Below, piece by piece: positions 46,018 through 58,958 of a stretch of DNA of 64,000 nt. Under the pieces are notes generated by a model. The model did not search any database. It saw only the letters and a list, made by a program, of their open reading frames with translations, and had not been told where the DNA came from. Each line of letters opens with the position of its first letter. Position 1 is the first letter of the stretch. The translations under genes were made by a program, and so were the position numbers. This DNA is from Dermanyssus gallinae (taxonomy: Eukaryota; Arthropoda; Arachnida; Mesostigmata; Dermanyssidae). Location: positions 23,501-87,500 of the forward strand of contig QVRM01005598.1 of the NCBI GenBank assembly GCA_003439945.1, read 5' to 3'.

Positions 46018-49000
46018 CCTGAGTTCACGTGTGTGCGCGTCGGCAGTGATGCGGGCGCATTTGTGTGATTACTCAACAATCAAAGGTAATTTCTTGACTA
46101 ACCAAGAGCGTTCGGCAAGAAGACCGCTGCGGTCTTTTACACTAAAGCTCAATGAGACAAATAATTAGTTATATAGCTACCCGCCGAAGTAGGTAAGTAG
46201 TTTCTACATATGAAGTCTATGATACATAATGTTTCTATCTGTAGTGAACCTACACAAGCACTTTATTTAAATATGTTTACGCTGTGATTCTCTTTTAAAA
46301 AAACGTTACTGACAAACGCAGGACAAACACGTAAGCAAATATGCACGAAACTCTCTAATCCTCTTACTGCCAACTCTAATTTAAAACTACTTGTGCATCA
46401 CTTTAAACAGCAAGAAAACAAAAATAGCAAAACAGCAAGACAACAACAACAACAGTAACAGTGGCAACAGATTGCGCTACCACCGCCAGTGCCGTATCAG
46501 TCGTTATGATGCCGCGGAACCCGCGCCAGTGCCAACGACGCCTAGATGATGTGGTCGCTCTACGTTGTCAACCCCTGCAACGTCGCCAAAAGCCTCAGGA
46601 TGCGGTCAGGAAGCATCCAGCGGAAACGCGACCGCACTACATGTCCATGGGTCGTCATCTGTTATGCTGTGTTTCGGCTCTCGCCAACTGGACCAGCAGG
46701 CATCCGAGACGCCGTTGGCGGGGAAATGCATAGCCCCGATCCGGTCCTTCTTACGCCTTCGCGCTGCCCGGGGCCGCTGACGTCGCCGCTGAAGAGGAGG
46801 GCGCTAGGGAACTACGAGAGAGGTAGGCGGCCCTTGGGCCCTAAGTCCGGGGAGCGCCGGTCGTCGCGGCCGCGCTTGTGGCAGAGAGCAGCTTGCTTTC
46901 TCAATATTCGATCAAGTCGATTTCCAATCACCGCGCGCGGAGTTCGAAGCAACAAAAACAGGCAAACACCAACGTGGCCAACTAACTTGCGTGTAGACAA
47001 GTAAGCATCCAGCTACGACTAACGATTACTTAACACGCTTACGCCAGCCGCCGCTCGAGAGCGCCCCTTTTCCTTTCTGTTTCTTCCTCCGTAATTTTCT
47101 CTTTCACCCGACTCTACCTCTTCCTGCCTCTAGTCGCCGCCATGTTGGTTGTCTATTCATCGCGCCACACCACGGATTTATTTCTTGTTCTGCGCGTTAC
47201 TTTCAAATAATCTTGCACAGAAATCATCAGAGAACTTGTATCATAAATAGATGAGAGCTCGTACAAACTCGTGCATAGTTTCTTCACTTGGATAACGTAC
47301 ACGGTACTATTCACTAGCAAACTACTAGTAGAATTTCTCTAGCTACCCTGTCTAGCTACCCTACAAATTCCCTTTAGAGGGCCGAGATAAAATAGTTTGT
47401 ACGAGCAACATTGTACCCCAGACTTGAAATGCTCTAGAGTGGTGACATTTTATCTCTGTTTTCACCGTATGTGTTGATTTGTATCTCTACGTCTCTCCTC
47501 TCTGAGCCTGTAATCGTTGTGGGATCGTTTAGGACAAAATGGCAGCTTAATGTGCATTGCTTGCGTACTATTGTCTCGGTCGTCTATGAGAGGATATCGG
47601 ATCTGAACTGTGTGTATCTATTTATCTACGATTTCAGTTTGACCTCGGCATCTAACGTTAACCTCAACGACCAGCCACGGCCGCAGTATCGACCGACGAC
47701 TACGGCCAGCCGAACAAACTCGAGACGTGCCTCGGCTCATGGCGAGGTCCTAGATCAGTGTCTGATAAAAGAGCATCGACACGACGCGGCGCGATCTGGA
47801 AGACGAACATTGATAGTGGTGGGGTTGGGGGTAATGGTGGTTCTCGAGGTGAATGCGAAGGCGGCGGCGCTGTCCAATGCAACGAGCACCGATTCCCTCC
47901 GCTTCCAGTTTTTCGTGGAGCGTCTGTGGTGGGGTGCATGGGAGCGCATGTGGTGCGGCGCGCATGACGTGTAGAAAAGATCCGCCTTCGCGCACTGACG
48001 GGCGCCTTAGGACGGCAAAGGGACGTTGCTATTGCTGCTAGTTTGCAGTGCTTTAAACCATCTTGCCGTTTGCTGGGCGGCTAGGACAACGACGGCCGTT
48101 CTTCGCGCGCCGTACAAATTCGTACAAACACCAACAGCACCATCGTTGACAGCGTAATCGGCGTTATCATCGCCATCAGGTGGGGTGGTTGTTGACGGCC
48201 CTTGTCATCGGCCAGGGGAGCCGGAACTCGCGGGAAAGAGAGTTGTTCCTATTCCTGCTACTCTTTTACCTTTCCGTTGGAGAAACTAACAACACCAGAA
48301 GCAGCAAGACGGTCCAAAAAGTCACATAGCGAAAGCAAAACAAAACTAGATCGACCAAGGAGAAAAATGAGAGAAACAAAGACGAATTGGAATGACCGAG
48401 AGAGAAAAGAGTGTGTTTGAAGAGACAACAGAATTCGCCCCCCGGGGGCAAACCCGGAGCGGGCGGAGGTGGAAGAGACAACAGAATTCCCCTTCCCCCC
48501 GGGGTGGATCGTGAGCGGGGGAAGGTAGACGGGAGAGAGCGGAAGAGAAGCAGATAGCAACGAAGAGCTGTATGGGAAGCTGCAAAGAAATGAAGAGCCC
48601 TACGAATCAACCCACGGAACCCACAGCACCGATAGAAGGAAGATGACAACGTAGTGAGAACATCCGTAGGTAGGTAGGTATGGGGGGGTCGTATCTAGGT
48701 GGGTAGGTAACTTAGCCTAGCTGCTGGTTTGGAAGAGAGCTGAGAATGGAGGGCGACATGAAGGCAGGAGACCCGCGAGGTAGGGGGTGGGGCTATTGGA
48801 GAATCGACCCGTCGGCTTCGTCCGTCGCTTTAGGGGAAGGCCGGCCCTGAAGTTGGTCCGTCGCCACCGTTGCCGCGTGTCCCCATGTAAAGGAAGAGCT
48901 GTGGCGGGCATTCTCGTGGGGAAGGCACAGCTCTGGGGATAAAAGGACGACTTGACTCGACAACGTCTGAGAGCTGGGCCTCGTTCAGGGCGCTCTAAGG

Positions 49001-49635
49001 CAAAAGTAAGTAGTCGCAGTATCAGCAGTAGGAGGTGAAAAAAGTAAAAAGAGGAACATACTTATCCCTGACTATGCATTTTTCTCTCTCTCTCTCTTTT
49101 CTTTGCCTCTCTTATTCTTTCTATAGAGCATATTTACTCTTATTCTTCTCTTTCGTACACACATGCGCTTTATCTTTTCTGATTCCATTTCCCAGTTCTG
49201 CTGCTGCTTCTGATGCTATGGCTGGCTGCTGCTGCTGTGGCTACTGTTGTTGTTGTCGGTACGTCGTCTCGTGGAGCCCAAGCAACGCGTAGCTTTGGAG
49301 GTGGTCGAGGCGCACCTAGGCTAGGCACGGCAGTGCACCCCAGAGAAACCGGGGAGCCGAGGGAAAGGTCCGTCACTCAAGCGCAGGCTGGGTGAGTGGG
49401 TGTCCGGGTGGATGAAGTATGTCGACGCGATACGTCGACTCGACGCTGCCTCGACGACGACAACAACTACGGTGATCACGATGATGGTAATAATGAAGAT
49501 GCCAGTGCAGAGAACGTGGATGGATGGATTGATACATAGATACGAGTAGATAGATCGACAGATGCATAGATGATTGATCAGGACGCCTGATGATTGTCAA
49601 TCGCCGTCGAGAAGCACGTAGGCAGCCGTAGCAGC
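45946..49635. other. Gene-poor, partly CpG-rich region
   Basis: (TA)n near 45988-46014; a GC- and CpG-rich block at about 46460-47000 and 47640-48180; (GTAG)n near 48668; (CT)n near 49084-49100. 47136-47148 reads GCCGCCATGTTGG, a YY1-like motif often seen near metazoan transcription starts. Open frames at 46546-47004 and 47471-47974 encode low-complexity basic peptides that I cannot assign. It could hold promoters or non-coding exons, but nothing decides it. Confidence 0.35.
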
Positions 49636-49639
49636 AATG

Positions 49640-49725
49640 TGTTTCTTTGAGCAATGCTCATTGAAAATAGATGATAAACCATACCGCTGAGAGTCAGCGG
49701 CCAAAGGACTGTTGGGGCAACCCCA
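49640..49725 (+). mobile_element. SINE family 3 tail fragment
   Basis: The segment with AATGCTCATTGAAAATAGAT and ACCGCTGAGAGTCAGC matches the tail of the minus-strand element at 28810-29035. The tRNA-like head is missing. Confidence 0.7.
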
Positions 49726-50610
49726 GCTATCTCAACATGTACGGCCCTCGGTGCATGGAAGGTATACCACACGGTGAGTTCCAATCCCGTAGGGGATGGA
49801 GGATGGTCTAGAATTAAAAACAACCTCCGTAAAAATTGTTGTAATTCTACCAGTAGCAGCATTCTCAACATACTACCCTTACTGTCATCATCATCATCAT
49901 CATTGGCGCCCGTCATCGTCCTCTTCTTCTTATGATTGCTTCCACTAGTTCCTACCCTCTGTCGAACATCAGCTAGACGTGCAACAACTTTTGCAGTGCA
50001 CTCTGTATCTTTGAAGTCTCTATCTAGTTCACACATACTAGCATGCAGTCTCCCTGAAACGTGGACCTGCATTCCCAGACACATTAGTTGTCTTACTACG
50101 AAACACGTCTTCGCTTGTGAATTAAAACAGTGGCTTTTAATTGCACAGTCGGAATCAGGCTTGTGATCTAGGTGTATCCGGAGTCGGAAGTGTTGTGCTT
50201 TGTTTACGGAAACACACACTCTGTTTCTGTTAGTAATATTTTTCCACATGATTTAACCTATAGTTGTTGTAAATTGTGATGATGCTGTACTAGTGGACTA
50301 CTTCTTTTGTGTGTATATTTGTAGTATGTTGCCACACATATTGTGCGGCGTGCTAACAAATGCACCAAATACTGTTTTGAAGTCATTGTGACTCATCTTT
50401 TTACCTCTACTTTTATTTCCCAAGAACTTAAGCGTTGTGAAATGCAGTTCCGTGAATAAACAACGTTTGAAATCGAAAAAAAAGTTGTGTCTTTTTATAT
50501 CGGTCTCTGCTTATGCCTGAATTGCCACTTTACCTTTTTCTCCTTTCCTCTGTCATGGTGAATTGTTTGCTGTTGCTCTGTAATATATATATATACTGTT
50601 AGGATCTGTC
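49726..50610. other. Unassigned stretch with plus-strand polyadenylation-like signal
   Basis: AATAAA at about 50455 is followed by an A run. The 223-codon minus frame 49578-50249 crosses the SINE tail and a GAT-rich low-complexity patch, with no recognisable domain. Confidence 0.35.
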
Positions 50611-50625
50611 AGGTTAAGACATCTT

Positions 50626-50806
50626 GTCGAGCCCGGTGGCGTGGTGGCTTAAGTCTCCGCCTCGTAACCGGAGAAGACATAGGTGCGCGGGTTCGAGCCC
50701 CACCGTTGCACATTCGTATTTATGGGGGTCCGTCTATGAGGCAATGTGAAAAACAGTTCCGTGGACGTTAATTCTTGGCTGAGGGTCAGCCCGAATTTTT
50801 TTTTTT
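50626..50806 (+). mobile_element. Young tRNA-derived SINE, family 1, with target-site duplication
   Basis: The element starts GTCGAGCCCGGTGGCGTGG, has box B GGTTCGAGCCC (50690-50700) and ends with AGCCCGA plus a run of about 11 T. It is flanked by perfect 15-bp direct repeats AGGTTAAGACATCTT at 50611-50625 and 50807-50821, the footprint of LINE-assisted insertion. The head resembles a tRNA with a possible CGT (Thr) anticodon loop. The T tail in place of poly-A is notable. Confidence 0.93.
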
Positions 50807-50851
50807 TAGGTTAAGACATCTTGGACAATTTACATTGCTACTGATGTCAAT

Positions 50852-50873
50852 ATATATATATATATATATATAT
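50852..50873. repeat. (TA)n tract
   Basis: Short TA microsatellite between the SINE and the LINE tail remnant. Confidence 0.9.
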
Positions 50874-50929
50874 TCATTGCTCAGTCGGTGTTTCCACAAC
50901 GTTATTTGTCATAACAAGCAGCGTGCTAG

Positions 50930-51215
50930 TACGAATAAAATGATGGGTAGAAAAGCTCGCCGAACAGGAAAATAGACGCAAATACGCAGATCTCGAGAAG
51001 AGTCTCCATTTTGTACCGGTAGCGAAAAAACACTAGAACCCATTAGAAAAGAGACAACAAAATGTACTCGGAATCTGGCCAGAAGAATGGAAGCAACGAT
51101 GGCGGACCAGCGCGAAGGTAAATATCTGAAACAGCTTGTGGTCTCTCGCAGTGTGTAGAGGCACTGCCGCTTCTATAATCGGCGCCATGGGCTGACAAGA
51201 TAAATAGCACCCGCA
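50930..51215 (+). pseudogene. LINE C-terminal module remnant, copy 2
   Basis: Frames encode Y-A-D-L-E-K-S-L-H-F, then F-x-P-V-A-K-K-T-L-E-P, N-L-A-R-R-M-E-A, then K-Y-L-K-Q-L-V-V-S-R-S-V, aligning with the final third of the module at 33243-33985 (F-V-P-I-A-I-E-T-M-G-P through R-Q-L-L-S-L-A-V). The element's downstream CCTCACAA segment recurs near 51240, as near 33998. It is frameshifted and dead. Confidence 0.65.
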
Positions 51216-51229
51216 GAAATCGAGGCGAC

Positions 51230-53635
51230 ACGTTCGAACCTCACAACTGTAAATATATAGATAATAAATCAGCACGCGCAAATACAAATAATAAATAAAC
51301 CTGTAAAAAAAATAATAATACAAATAAAAATTATATTGATTATAGGTATTGCTACTACTAAACGACGAGAAGCTCCACGACCTCTATAGATAAAAGATTT
51401 CTGCCCCTCTAGCGGCGGTAGTCTGAAACGCGTTCTTTGTGCAGAACCTACGTACAACGGGCATTCGGGGGATGTTGTTGATTGAGAGTGATTGACGTCC
51501 TTACCCACGCATTCGATCAGCTACACATGTTAGGCTTCGCGTTGCATCGCGAGACTGCTACTACTACTTCTTACTACTAGCAGGCAATCGAGCAAGCAGG
51601 TATTGTCAACCGCTGTCAGTGCTGCATAGAGCTGCCAGAAAGGTTCGGCCAACTAGAACTCGTCCAATAGAACGAGCACAGAGACAGAGCATCAGGTAAA
51701 AAAAGTGACAGAGAAACAGAGGGGGATTTTAAGCGTCATCAAGCCGAGCAGCACCCCGCATAGGCGACGCGATGTGTTGTCTGTTTATTGGTGAACATTC
51801 GTGTTTACATTCGTCACCGCACAGGTGTAGTCGCCGTCTGTGGTGATGAGCAGTAGTGATCCATCCGAGCTTACCTGTTGGCAACCCCAGGCGCACGTCC
51901 GCACCCCAGTGCCCCAGTGGCCGCTCATGGCGGACATGGGTCATGCACGATTACGCATAATCTCTCTACGCTCCTGAATTTTCCACCGGCACACATTTGA
52001 ACGCAACGTGTCAAACAAAACTGTAATTGTTAAAGCTGTCAAAACGTCAATCGTTTCCGAAACAGTGGTTGACTGGCACAACGACAGAAATAAGTATTTT
52101 TTTTAATTTTGGACATCTTAAAGAGGACTTTCCTAGCTCCGCGCGTATATTTGTTTCGGTAGGCCCAATCGGACTATTGATATTAAATTCAAATTATTGA
52201 AATGGAAAATTGAAGGCAAAGTACAGGTTTCTTATTCCCGTCAAAAGTATGCTAAAATTGAACCTCGATTGGACGTGCAGAGCTTCCTCTGAACACGCGT
52301 AGATTGCCCGATGATAGGCAATCAACGTAAAGCAATAAACTTGCTGTTCAGAGGAGAACATTTCGTCTATACGAGCAATCGTTGAAAAATAAGTTCAATG
52401 GGCTAGAGCAAATAAACGGTCCACGGAAAGACTGACACAAAACGTTTGTGCTCTGGTGCCTAAATTGTTAAACTAAATCCTAGCCGAAAATGCAGTAATC
52501 TACAACCACGCTAAGCGCTTTGATACCTATTAGAATATTTGTATACATAGTCGAAGTTTTGGTAATAGAGCCGATTAAGTCATCTAATAATATTTTCTCC
52601 AGTTTATTCGCATCAAGATACGACTACCAGTGAGTACGAGCAGGCAGTTCAAGAACAAACAGAAGTTGTCAACTGTTACCAGTCCTACCAATTGATATGA
52701 TCGCTCGCAATAGTTCGGTGACGGGTTCAATAAAGTCAAGATTTGCCTGAACATAGTTGCCTAAGCCGCGCGCAGAAAAGAAGACGGCAGCACCATTGAA
52801 TTGTTAATTAGAATTAAGTATTGTGATTTTCTGATTATTTTCCACTTGTTTACCCTCAAGTTCCCATTTTTATTTCGTTGGCTGACGGTTCCTTCGCCTC
52901 CTCTTTTTTTTGCTAGTAATTGTTTTGCTCCGTAGCTCCCTAGGTCAGCGGAAACTGTTCCTGCAAAAAGAGCGTAGTTAAAAACTACCAAAAATACCAC
53001 TTGAGCATATTGTGCAGAGTTGTATATTTTGTCTTTTTAATAGAACTTTGATCGCTAACGATCGGTCCTATCATGAATGTTCGCATCAGTACCAGAAGAA
53101 ACAGATACACGAAAAACCAGCAAAACAGCCTGTACGATCTAAAAGACGCACTCCGATCGACGCATGCAGACTATCCCGGACAAGAGGAGATCTCTCCCAT
53201 TGGACACCCTCGTTGGCATATCGATATAGGGGTGAACGTTTAGGGAGTCCCTTCGAAGAGATATGACCAGCTAAAGGTGTCTGATACCTTGTGTACGGTC
53301 AATTGCGAACAACAGACGTCCTAAACGGCTAATAACGTCATACGATTGTAGAATATGCAGGTTCAGCTTGTACATAAATATGATTGTTATTTTCTTTGAT
53401 GCTGCTGCGACCAATCAAATAAAGATCACAAGTACAGCAATCACAACACCGAGCTTCCTTTGTTTCTACATGCGTAGATAGTAAAGTAAAGTATTCAGAA
53501 GAAGGTAGATCCAAGACGTATCATTTTGTATCTCATTACAATCCAATACGATAACGAAATACCTACACTCAGAATGCCTTCACCCTACCTTAGCTACTAC
53601 GACCACTACAGCCACTCTATTAGGACCATTCCGGT
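51230..53635. other. Unassigned intergenic stretch
   Basis: AT-rich; short ATAA repeats just after the LINE remnant. Frames at 52761-53000 (minus) and 53012-53266 (plus) match no family I know. Confidence 0.45.
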
Positions 53636-53639
53636 TAGT

Positions 53640-55440
53640 AAGCCTTGTATCGGCATCGGTTGTTAGTTGTTGTGGATCCTGTTGTTACTATAAGTATTCG
53701 AATTGTTAGTGTTTCCCGCCCGGTTATTGTTGTTGTTGTTCTTCTGGTTGCTGTTGCTCTGAATGTTGTTGTTGTTGTTGTTGCTGTTGGTGCTGCTGCC
53801 GCCGAACCAGTAGTAGTGCTAGTAATTGATCATCGGGCTCCGAAGTCAGCCGCCATTGGTTAGCCTTCATTGGAACTTCATTATCTCTTTCCCCCTTCAT
53901 TTATCTCTCTGTCTCTCGCGTGCGCGCTGATGGATGGGCCAAGGTTTATCATTCTCAATTGGATAGATCGTTCGTTTTTTGATGTTGTACACATCTGTCG
54001 ACCTACACTTGCGATGCGTGCACGTTGCGCCAAGTTATATATATATATATATATATATATGTGGTCGTTGCTGCCAGTGACCTCCGTTGTTCTTCTCTGT
54101 TACAAAATCGAGCACCGCTGCTACGAAGCAGACCCCTCGCAGCAGGCAGAGTCGACACACGACACGGACGTTATCGTCCCACCGTTAACGTTGTCGCTAC
54201 GAACCCTCAGATACCCCCCACTCAGTTACCACGACTGCTCCCCAATACAGTACCCCAAGGTCGCAGCACTTCTACCTACTACTGGCACTACTAACTACTA
54301 TTACTACTGCTGCTGAAGTTGTAGCAAGTGAGAGCAGTAGCGCTCTCCGTATGTGTCCCTATCGTCATAGTCCTCAGCGGCAGCAGATGTGGCGGTAGGA
54401 TGTAGGCAGACTATAGAGATAGTCCCAAGCCCCAAAAACCCTGAGCGAGAAGCCGAAATGGCGCGGGGGTGCGGTGTGGGGAGGGCAAACGGGTCCTAGT
54501 CTGGTCCGATCGTCGTTAGCTATTTTGAGGAAGGAAACCTGGCGCGAACAGCGAGACATCGAATTCAACGGCAACGATGACAACAACGGCTACGTTGAAG
54601 ATGATGACAATAACAACAACAATAGTAATACCAATAACAAAGCGCAACAACAACAACAATAAACAAAATAATGTTGTGATGCTGAACACCTAATGCCGAT
54701 GAGGCTGATGATGATAATGACCATAATGACAACTGCCACGACATGACAACGGTTTTCAGGCTACGTCTGAGGATGGTCGTCAGCCTGGCTTCAAGAGAGG
54801 AAAAACGGGCAAAAAAGAGGAAGAGAGAAAGAGGGACGGAAGAGGGAGAGCGAGGGGAATAGGGGAGAAGGAGAAGATACGCAGGCAGACGGCCGTTTGT
54901 AGCCTAGAGACAAGCCAGCAACAGTGAGCGCGGGCGTGAACGGCGAGACTGTGGCCGACAGACATGCCGACAGGCCAGCCGACCGGGCGAGTCCGGGCCA
55001 ATGCGCAACAGGACGAATTGGAGTTCTGGACTGGTCGATCGGCTCGATAGGCCGATATCCGTTATGGAATTCCATTGAGGTCTACTACCGCCTGCACCAC
55101 CCCCCGACGACATCCTCTCCCGCTTCTCGCCGCTAGCCGCTCGCCGATCGCTGTCTGCCCCTCACTAACGTTCGTTCGTTCGTTTGTTCACGTATTCATT
55201 TACTTGGGCTGGGGACGTAGGACGGGTCGTCTGTTGCGCATCGGCTGCATCGCTGAGACAGCGACAGCGGCAACAACAACAACAACAGCAACATCAGCGA
55301 AACAACAACAACAACAACGTTAACAATAACAACAACGTTGGCAACAACGACAACAACGTAAACAACAACAAGGCGCCAATGGCCCTTAGAGTGCCTCGTC
55401 TGCCCCCCCGCCCCTACGGCTGTCTAGTCCACTAGCGAGA
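53640..55440. repeat. Trinucleotide-repeat-rich region upstream of Onecut
   Basis: GTT/GCT tract at 53720-53805, (TA)n at 54036-54060, GAT/CAA tract at 54575-54662, CAA/CAG tract at 55262-55372. Frames across these tracts are short and inconsistent. No gene is recognised. Confidence 0.6.
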
Positions 55441-57096
55441 AGCTCTCTCACTAGCAAGAGATAACGGAGACCGGCCAGATACACTTAAGAAAGTCAAGGA
55501 CGTATCGTATCGTAATCATAATGGTCTCGTCGGCCCTTCTTATCGTCGTGAGGGCGCCATATTAACAGTGGTCGTAGCAGTTGTAGTATAGTGGAAGAAG
55601 GCGAAAGCGAAACATAGGAAACGAGTCGGCGAGAACCGTAAATCACGTCGAGGACATGGGCAAGGACAGTCCCAGGACATCATCAACCTCACCGAGACAT
55701 ACATCATACGTTCGGAGGGCGGTGTGCGATAGAGCGATCTTGCGCACATCATCGTCAATATTATGACGATGTCCGATATAGTGGTCGGATGCACATTAGG
55801 AACTTTGTCGTTTTGCTGTTCTCTTCTTGTTGCCAAATCTATCCAGAGGCTATCGGCGGCTGGGCGCGGCTCGATGGCGCCAAAGTTGATGGTGGAAGAT
55901 CGGCAACGGACCTGGAGAGAAGGAAGCTCGCTGATGGGTCGCAATGACAGAGAACCAACTGATAAAATGTTGTCTTCAGGATTATCCTCTTACTTAGGCA
56001 ACAACAAAACGAAGAAAAAACGGATGTTGAGGAGAGCCAGAGAAACGTGCGAACTGTGCGCTCGATCTTGTGCGTAAACAAATGGATCCGTTATTTAAAA
56101 CATATGCCTCGTGGGTAGGAAAAGTGTGAGGACGTGATGGGTGACGTCTTGTCATGTCCATCTACACCACCCTGTAGTGTAGAGTGAGACAAAAGCCCTT
56201 GCATTTCAAAAACTAACAATCTCTTATTAATTATATTAATTATTAAATTAATTTTACCAAACGATTGCTTCTAGTAGCTTTTGGCTTCCTCTTAGCTGCA
56301 TATGGTCACATCCAGGTTGTTGGCAAGTCGCAACGCATCCTTTGTGCACGAATGTGAAGACCGACCAAATAAGTAAGCCATACACTTTGTACGGATGATT
56401 ATAAATTGAATAAAAAATATGTATGTAGTACCTGCCGTCAAAGTTTCGGAACGAATACATAAACTATGTTAACGAAAACGGCAGTCAGGAGCACAGGTTG
56501 AGCAAAGAACCCATATTAGATGCGTTGCACTGCCGTTGGTCATCATTATAAGATAATTATTGTGATGGGGTTGCTGCTGCCTCATTTGCTTAAAGAAGCT
56601 TACGAAGACGTCAGCGTAAGACAGTGAGCTGCATGCAGGTGAGGTGAGTGGCAGCACCAGGGGTAAAATAAGTTTAAAGCGAAGGCAGCAGGCCAGGTGC
56701 AATGCCTGTTGAAGCTTTTGCCACGCGCAACGACATCGAGAAATTCGAACTGCAAAGAAAAGACACTAAGGGAAAAAGGCTTCTCTCCACAGCAGCAGCA
56801 ATAGCAGCACCGGAAGCAAAAGAAGAAGTACCGGATGAGAGACGCCCCTGAGAGATCGATCGGAAAACCCGGTTGTGTGCTTCCCTTCGGGCCGACTGGC
56901 AGGTCGGGCGGAGTCCGGGGGTCTATTGATCGGTGGCCCACCTCTCGCCGATTGGGAGAGATCCTGTGCCCACCTCCTTTCTATAGCCTCTGTCGCACGA
57001 GGCGCAGGGGTAACGTACGCTCCCCTCTCATCCCTTCCCCTTCGAGTGAGAACTTCTACAGACTAGCGCAATGACAACGACAACAAAAGCAATAAT

Positions 57097-57127
<31 letters not shown>

Positions 57128-58750
57128 TGACGACGACGTGAACCACGTGCCAGCGCGTTACTGTACCTAGACACCAGGCCATGCAGTGGTCTGTGGGGCG
57201 CTGGAAAGGTAAAAACCGCCAATCCGAGTGCATATCTGCCGCGGCTGGCCTGCATTATTGATGGACATTGACATCTACCTTTACGGAATCACGCGTCGTT
57301 GCATCTGGACAATTGCATCGATCATTTGCCTTTTACATTTCTTACTTACTTTTTATAATTTAGAGACAGTGTATGTATATAATACTGCATAGATATATAG
57401 TTTTTTTTTTTTTTTTTTTTTTATATACGACATTTCCGGGTTTTATATCTGTATCAAAATGTATATGCACATAAAAGAAAACACTACAATCTGAAGTAGA
57501 TCAATTGTTCATTCCAAAGTGCTAGCATAAAAAGTTATAAAAATACTATTTATAATCTGAAATAGATACTTCCTGACGGGCCATTTAAAAGAGCGCACAT
57601 CCGCACTGCTCCAGCTGTAGCTGGGTCGTGTGTTTACATTTAGAGGGTTGGCGTTTATCAGAAGAGGAGAAGAATTAGGAGTATGTCCGCTGTCCTTTAC
57701 CGTTCTCCTGACTTTGGAGAGGGTGCTGTGCCGCCCAATGCCCAAGGAAAAAGGAGGCCCTTGGAAGTTGTTTGTTGATACGCGTATGCACAGGTCCGGA
57801 CCCTCTCTCTGTCAATGCAGTGTCTCGTTACTAGTTAAAATTCAGTTGATATATAGTGTTAATGTATGCGTAATAGCATTTCGTCGTGTTTTTCAAGGAA
57901 CGAACTCCTGTCAGGAATTCGCACCATTTTGACGCCTAACCCCGCTGTAAGCTTCGATCGCAGGAAGCAAGACGACTGCGCACCCAGCAATCGCAACAAT
58001 GACTATGCTAGTTGCTGCGTCAAATGTTGATGCAGGCGTCAATCGAGGCTAACCGAGTCTCTATTTTCTCTGTTTCGACGAGTTGAACCATAACCATCAT
58101 ATGGCGCACGACGCCAGCGTAACCAAACCCCGCTGCGTGTATACCCAAGGCACAAACATCGCAGCGATACACAGATGTAGCCTCGCAAACCTCGCGAATC
58201 GCGTTACCCTGCCGCAAGCCCGCCGTTCTGCGCATGCTCCCAGTGGGAATCTGCGCTCTGCGCGCGAACTCCAAAACAAGATGGCGATGTGTTGATGCTC
58301 CATGGTGGTGTGCGCTACTGACCACGACTGTGTAATCGTCGTCGTCGTTGTTGTCGTCGTCGTCGTTGTCGTTGTCGTCGTCGTCGTCGTGGTAGCAGTA
58401 ATGGCAAGTGAATTCCGAACGCTGAGAGCGGCGCAAGATGTTGACGATGATGTTCGATGTTCGTGTTGCCGTACTGTGTTCGATGTGGTGGTGGTCGCAA
58501 TCGAGAGTGTGGATGCGGCGGAGCAGAGCTGTGTGGTGTTAGTGTTGGTTCGTGGCCAGAACCGTGACCGAACGGATTGTTTCTCTGTCTGACTGTATGT
58601 CTGTCTAGCCACCAGTAACGTAAGCAGGATGACGTGAACGACATGTGTAAACCGTGTTGTGTGTTGCGTGTGTGTGTGCGTGTATGTGTATGCAAGTTGC
58701 GTGCGGGCGTGTTGTGAACGTGAATCAGTGAACTAAGTATATACTGAGAC
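55441..58750. other. Presumed Onecut upstream region
   Basis: No coding gene seen. It contains CAA repeats at 57075-57126, a T run at 57401-57422 and a GTC/GTT tract at 58335-58395. 58277-58286 reads CAAGATGGCG, a YY1-like motif common at transcription starts, in locally CpG-rich DNA; a Onecut promoter here is plausible but only inferred. Confidence 0.35.
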
Positions 58751-58958
58751 CTAGCGTGCGAGTAGGGGACAGGATGTTCGGGGCAAGACCCGCCCTGGGC
58801 GGCCCTGGCAACTCGGCCGTGCGACATGGAACAGAGTAGTGAGACGATCGCCGACGAGCGTCCCCTGCCCCCCCCCCCAGCTGCCAGCTGGCAGAGGCGC
58901 AGGCCCCAGACACGCCAGTAGCAGCGCGGTCGTCGGGGGTGTCACAGACACCGTCAAC

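Noticed and set aside
47471..47974. 167-codon plus-strand frame in CpG-rich DNA
   Set aside because: No recognisable domain; GC-rich DNA lacks stops by chance; overlapping frames are equally open.
49578..50249. 223-codon minus-strand frame
   Set aside because: Crosses a SINE tail and a GAT-repeat (poly-Asp) patch and has no domain; too weak for a gene call.
50626..50710. Possible tRNA-Thr gene
   Set aside because: Flanked by target-site duplications and shared tail with two other copies; a SINE.
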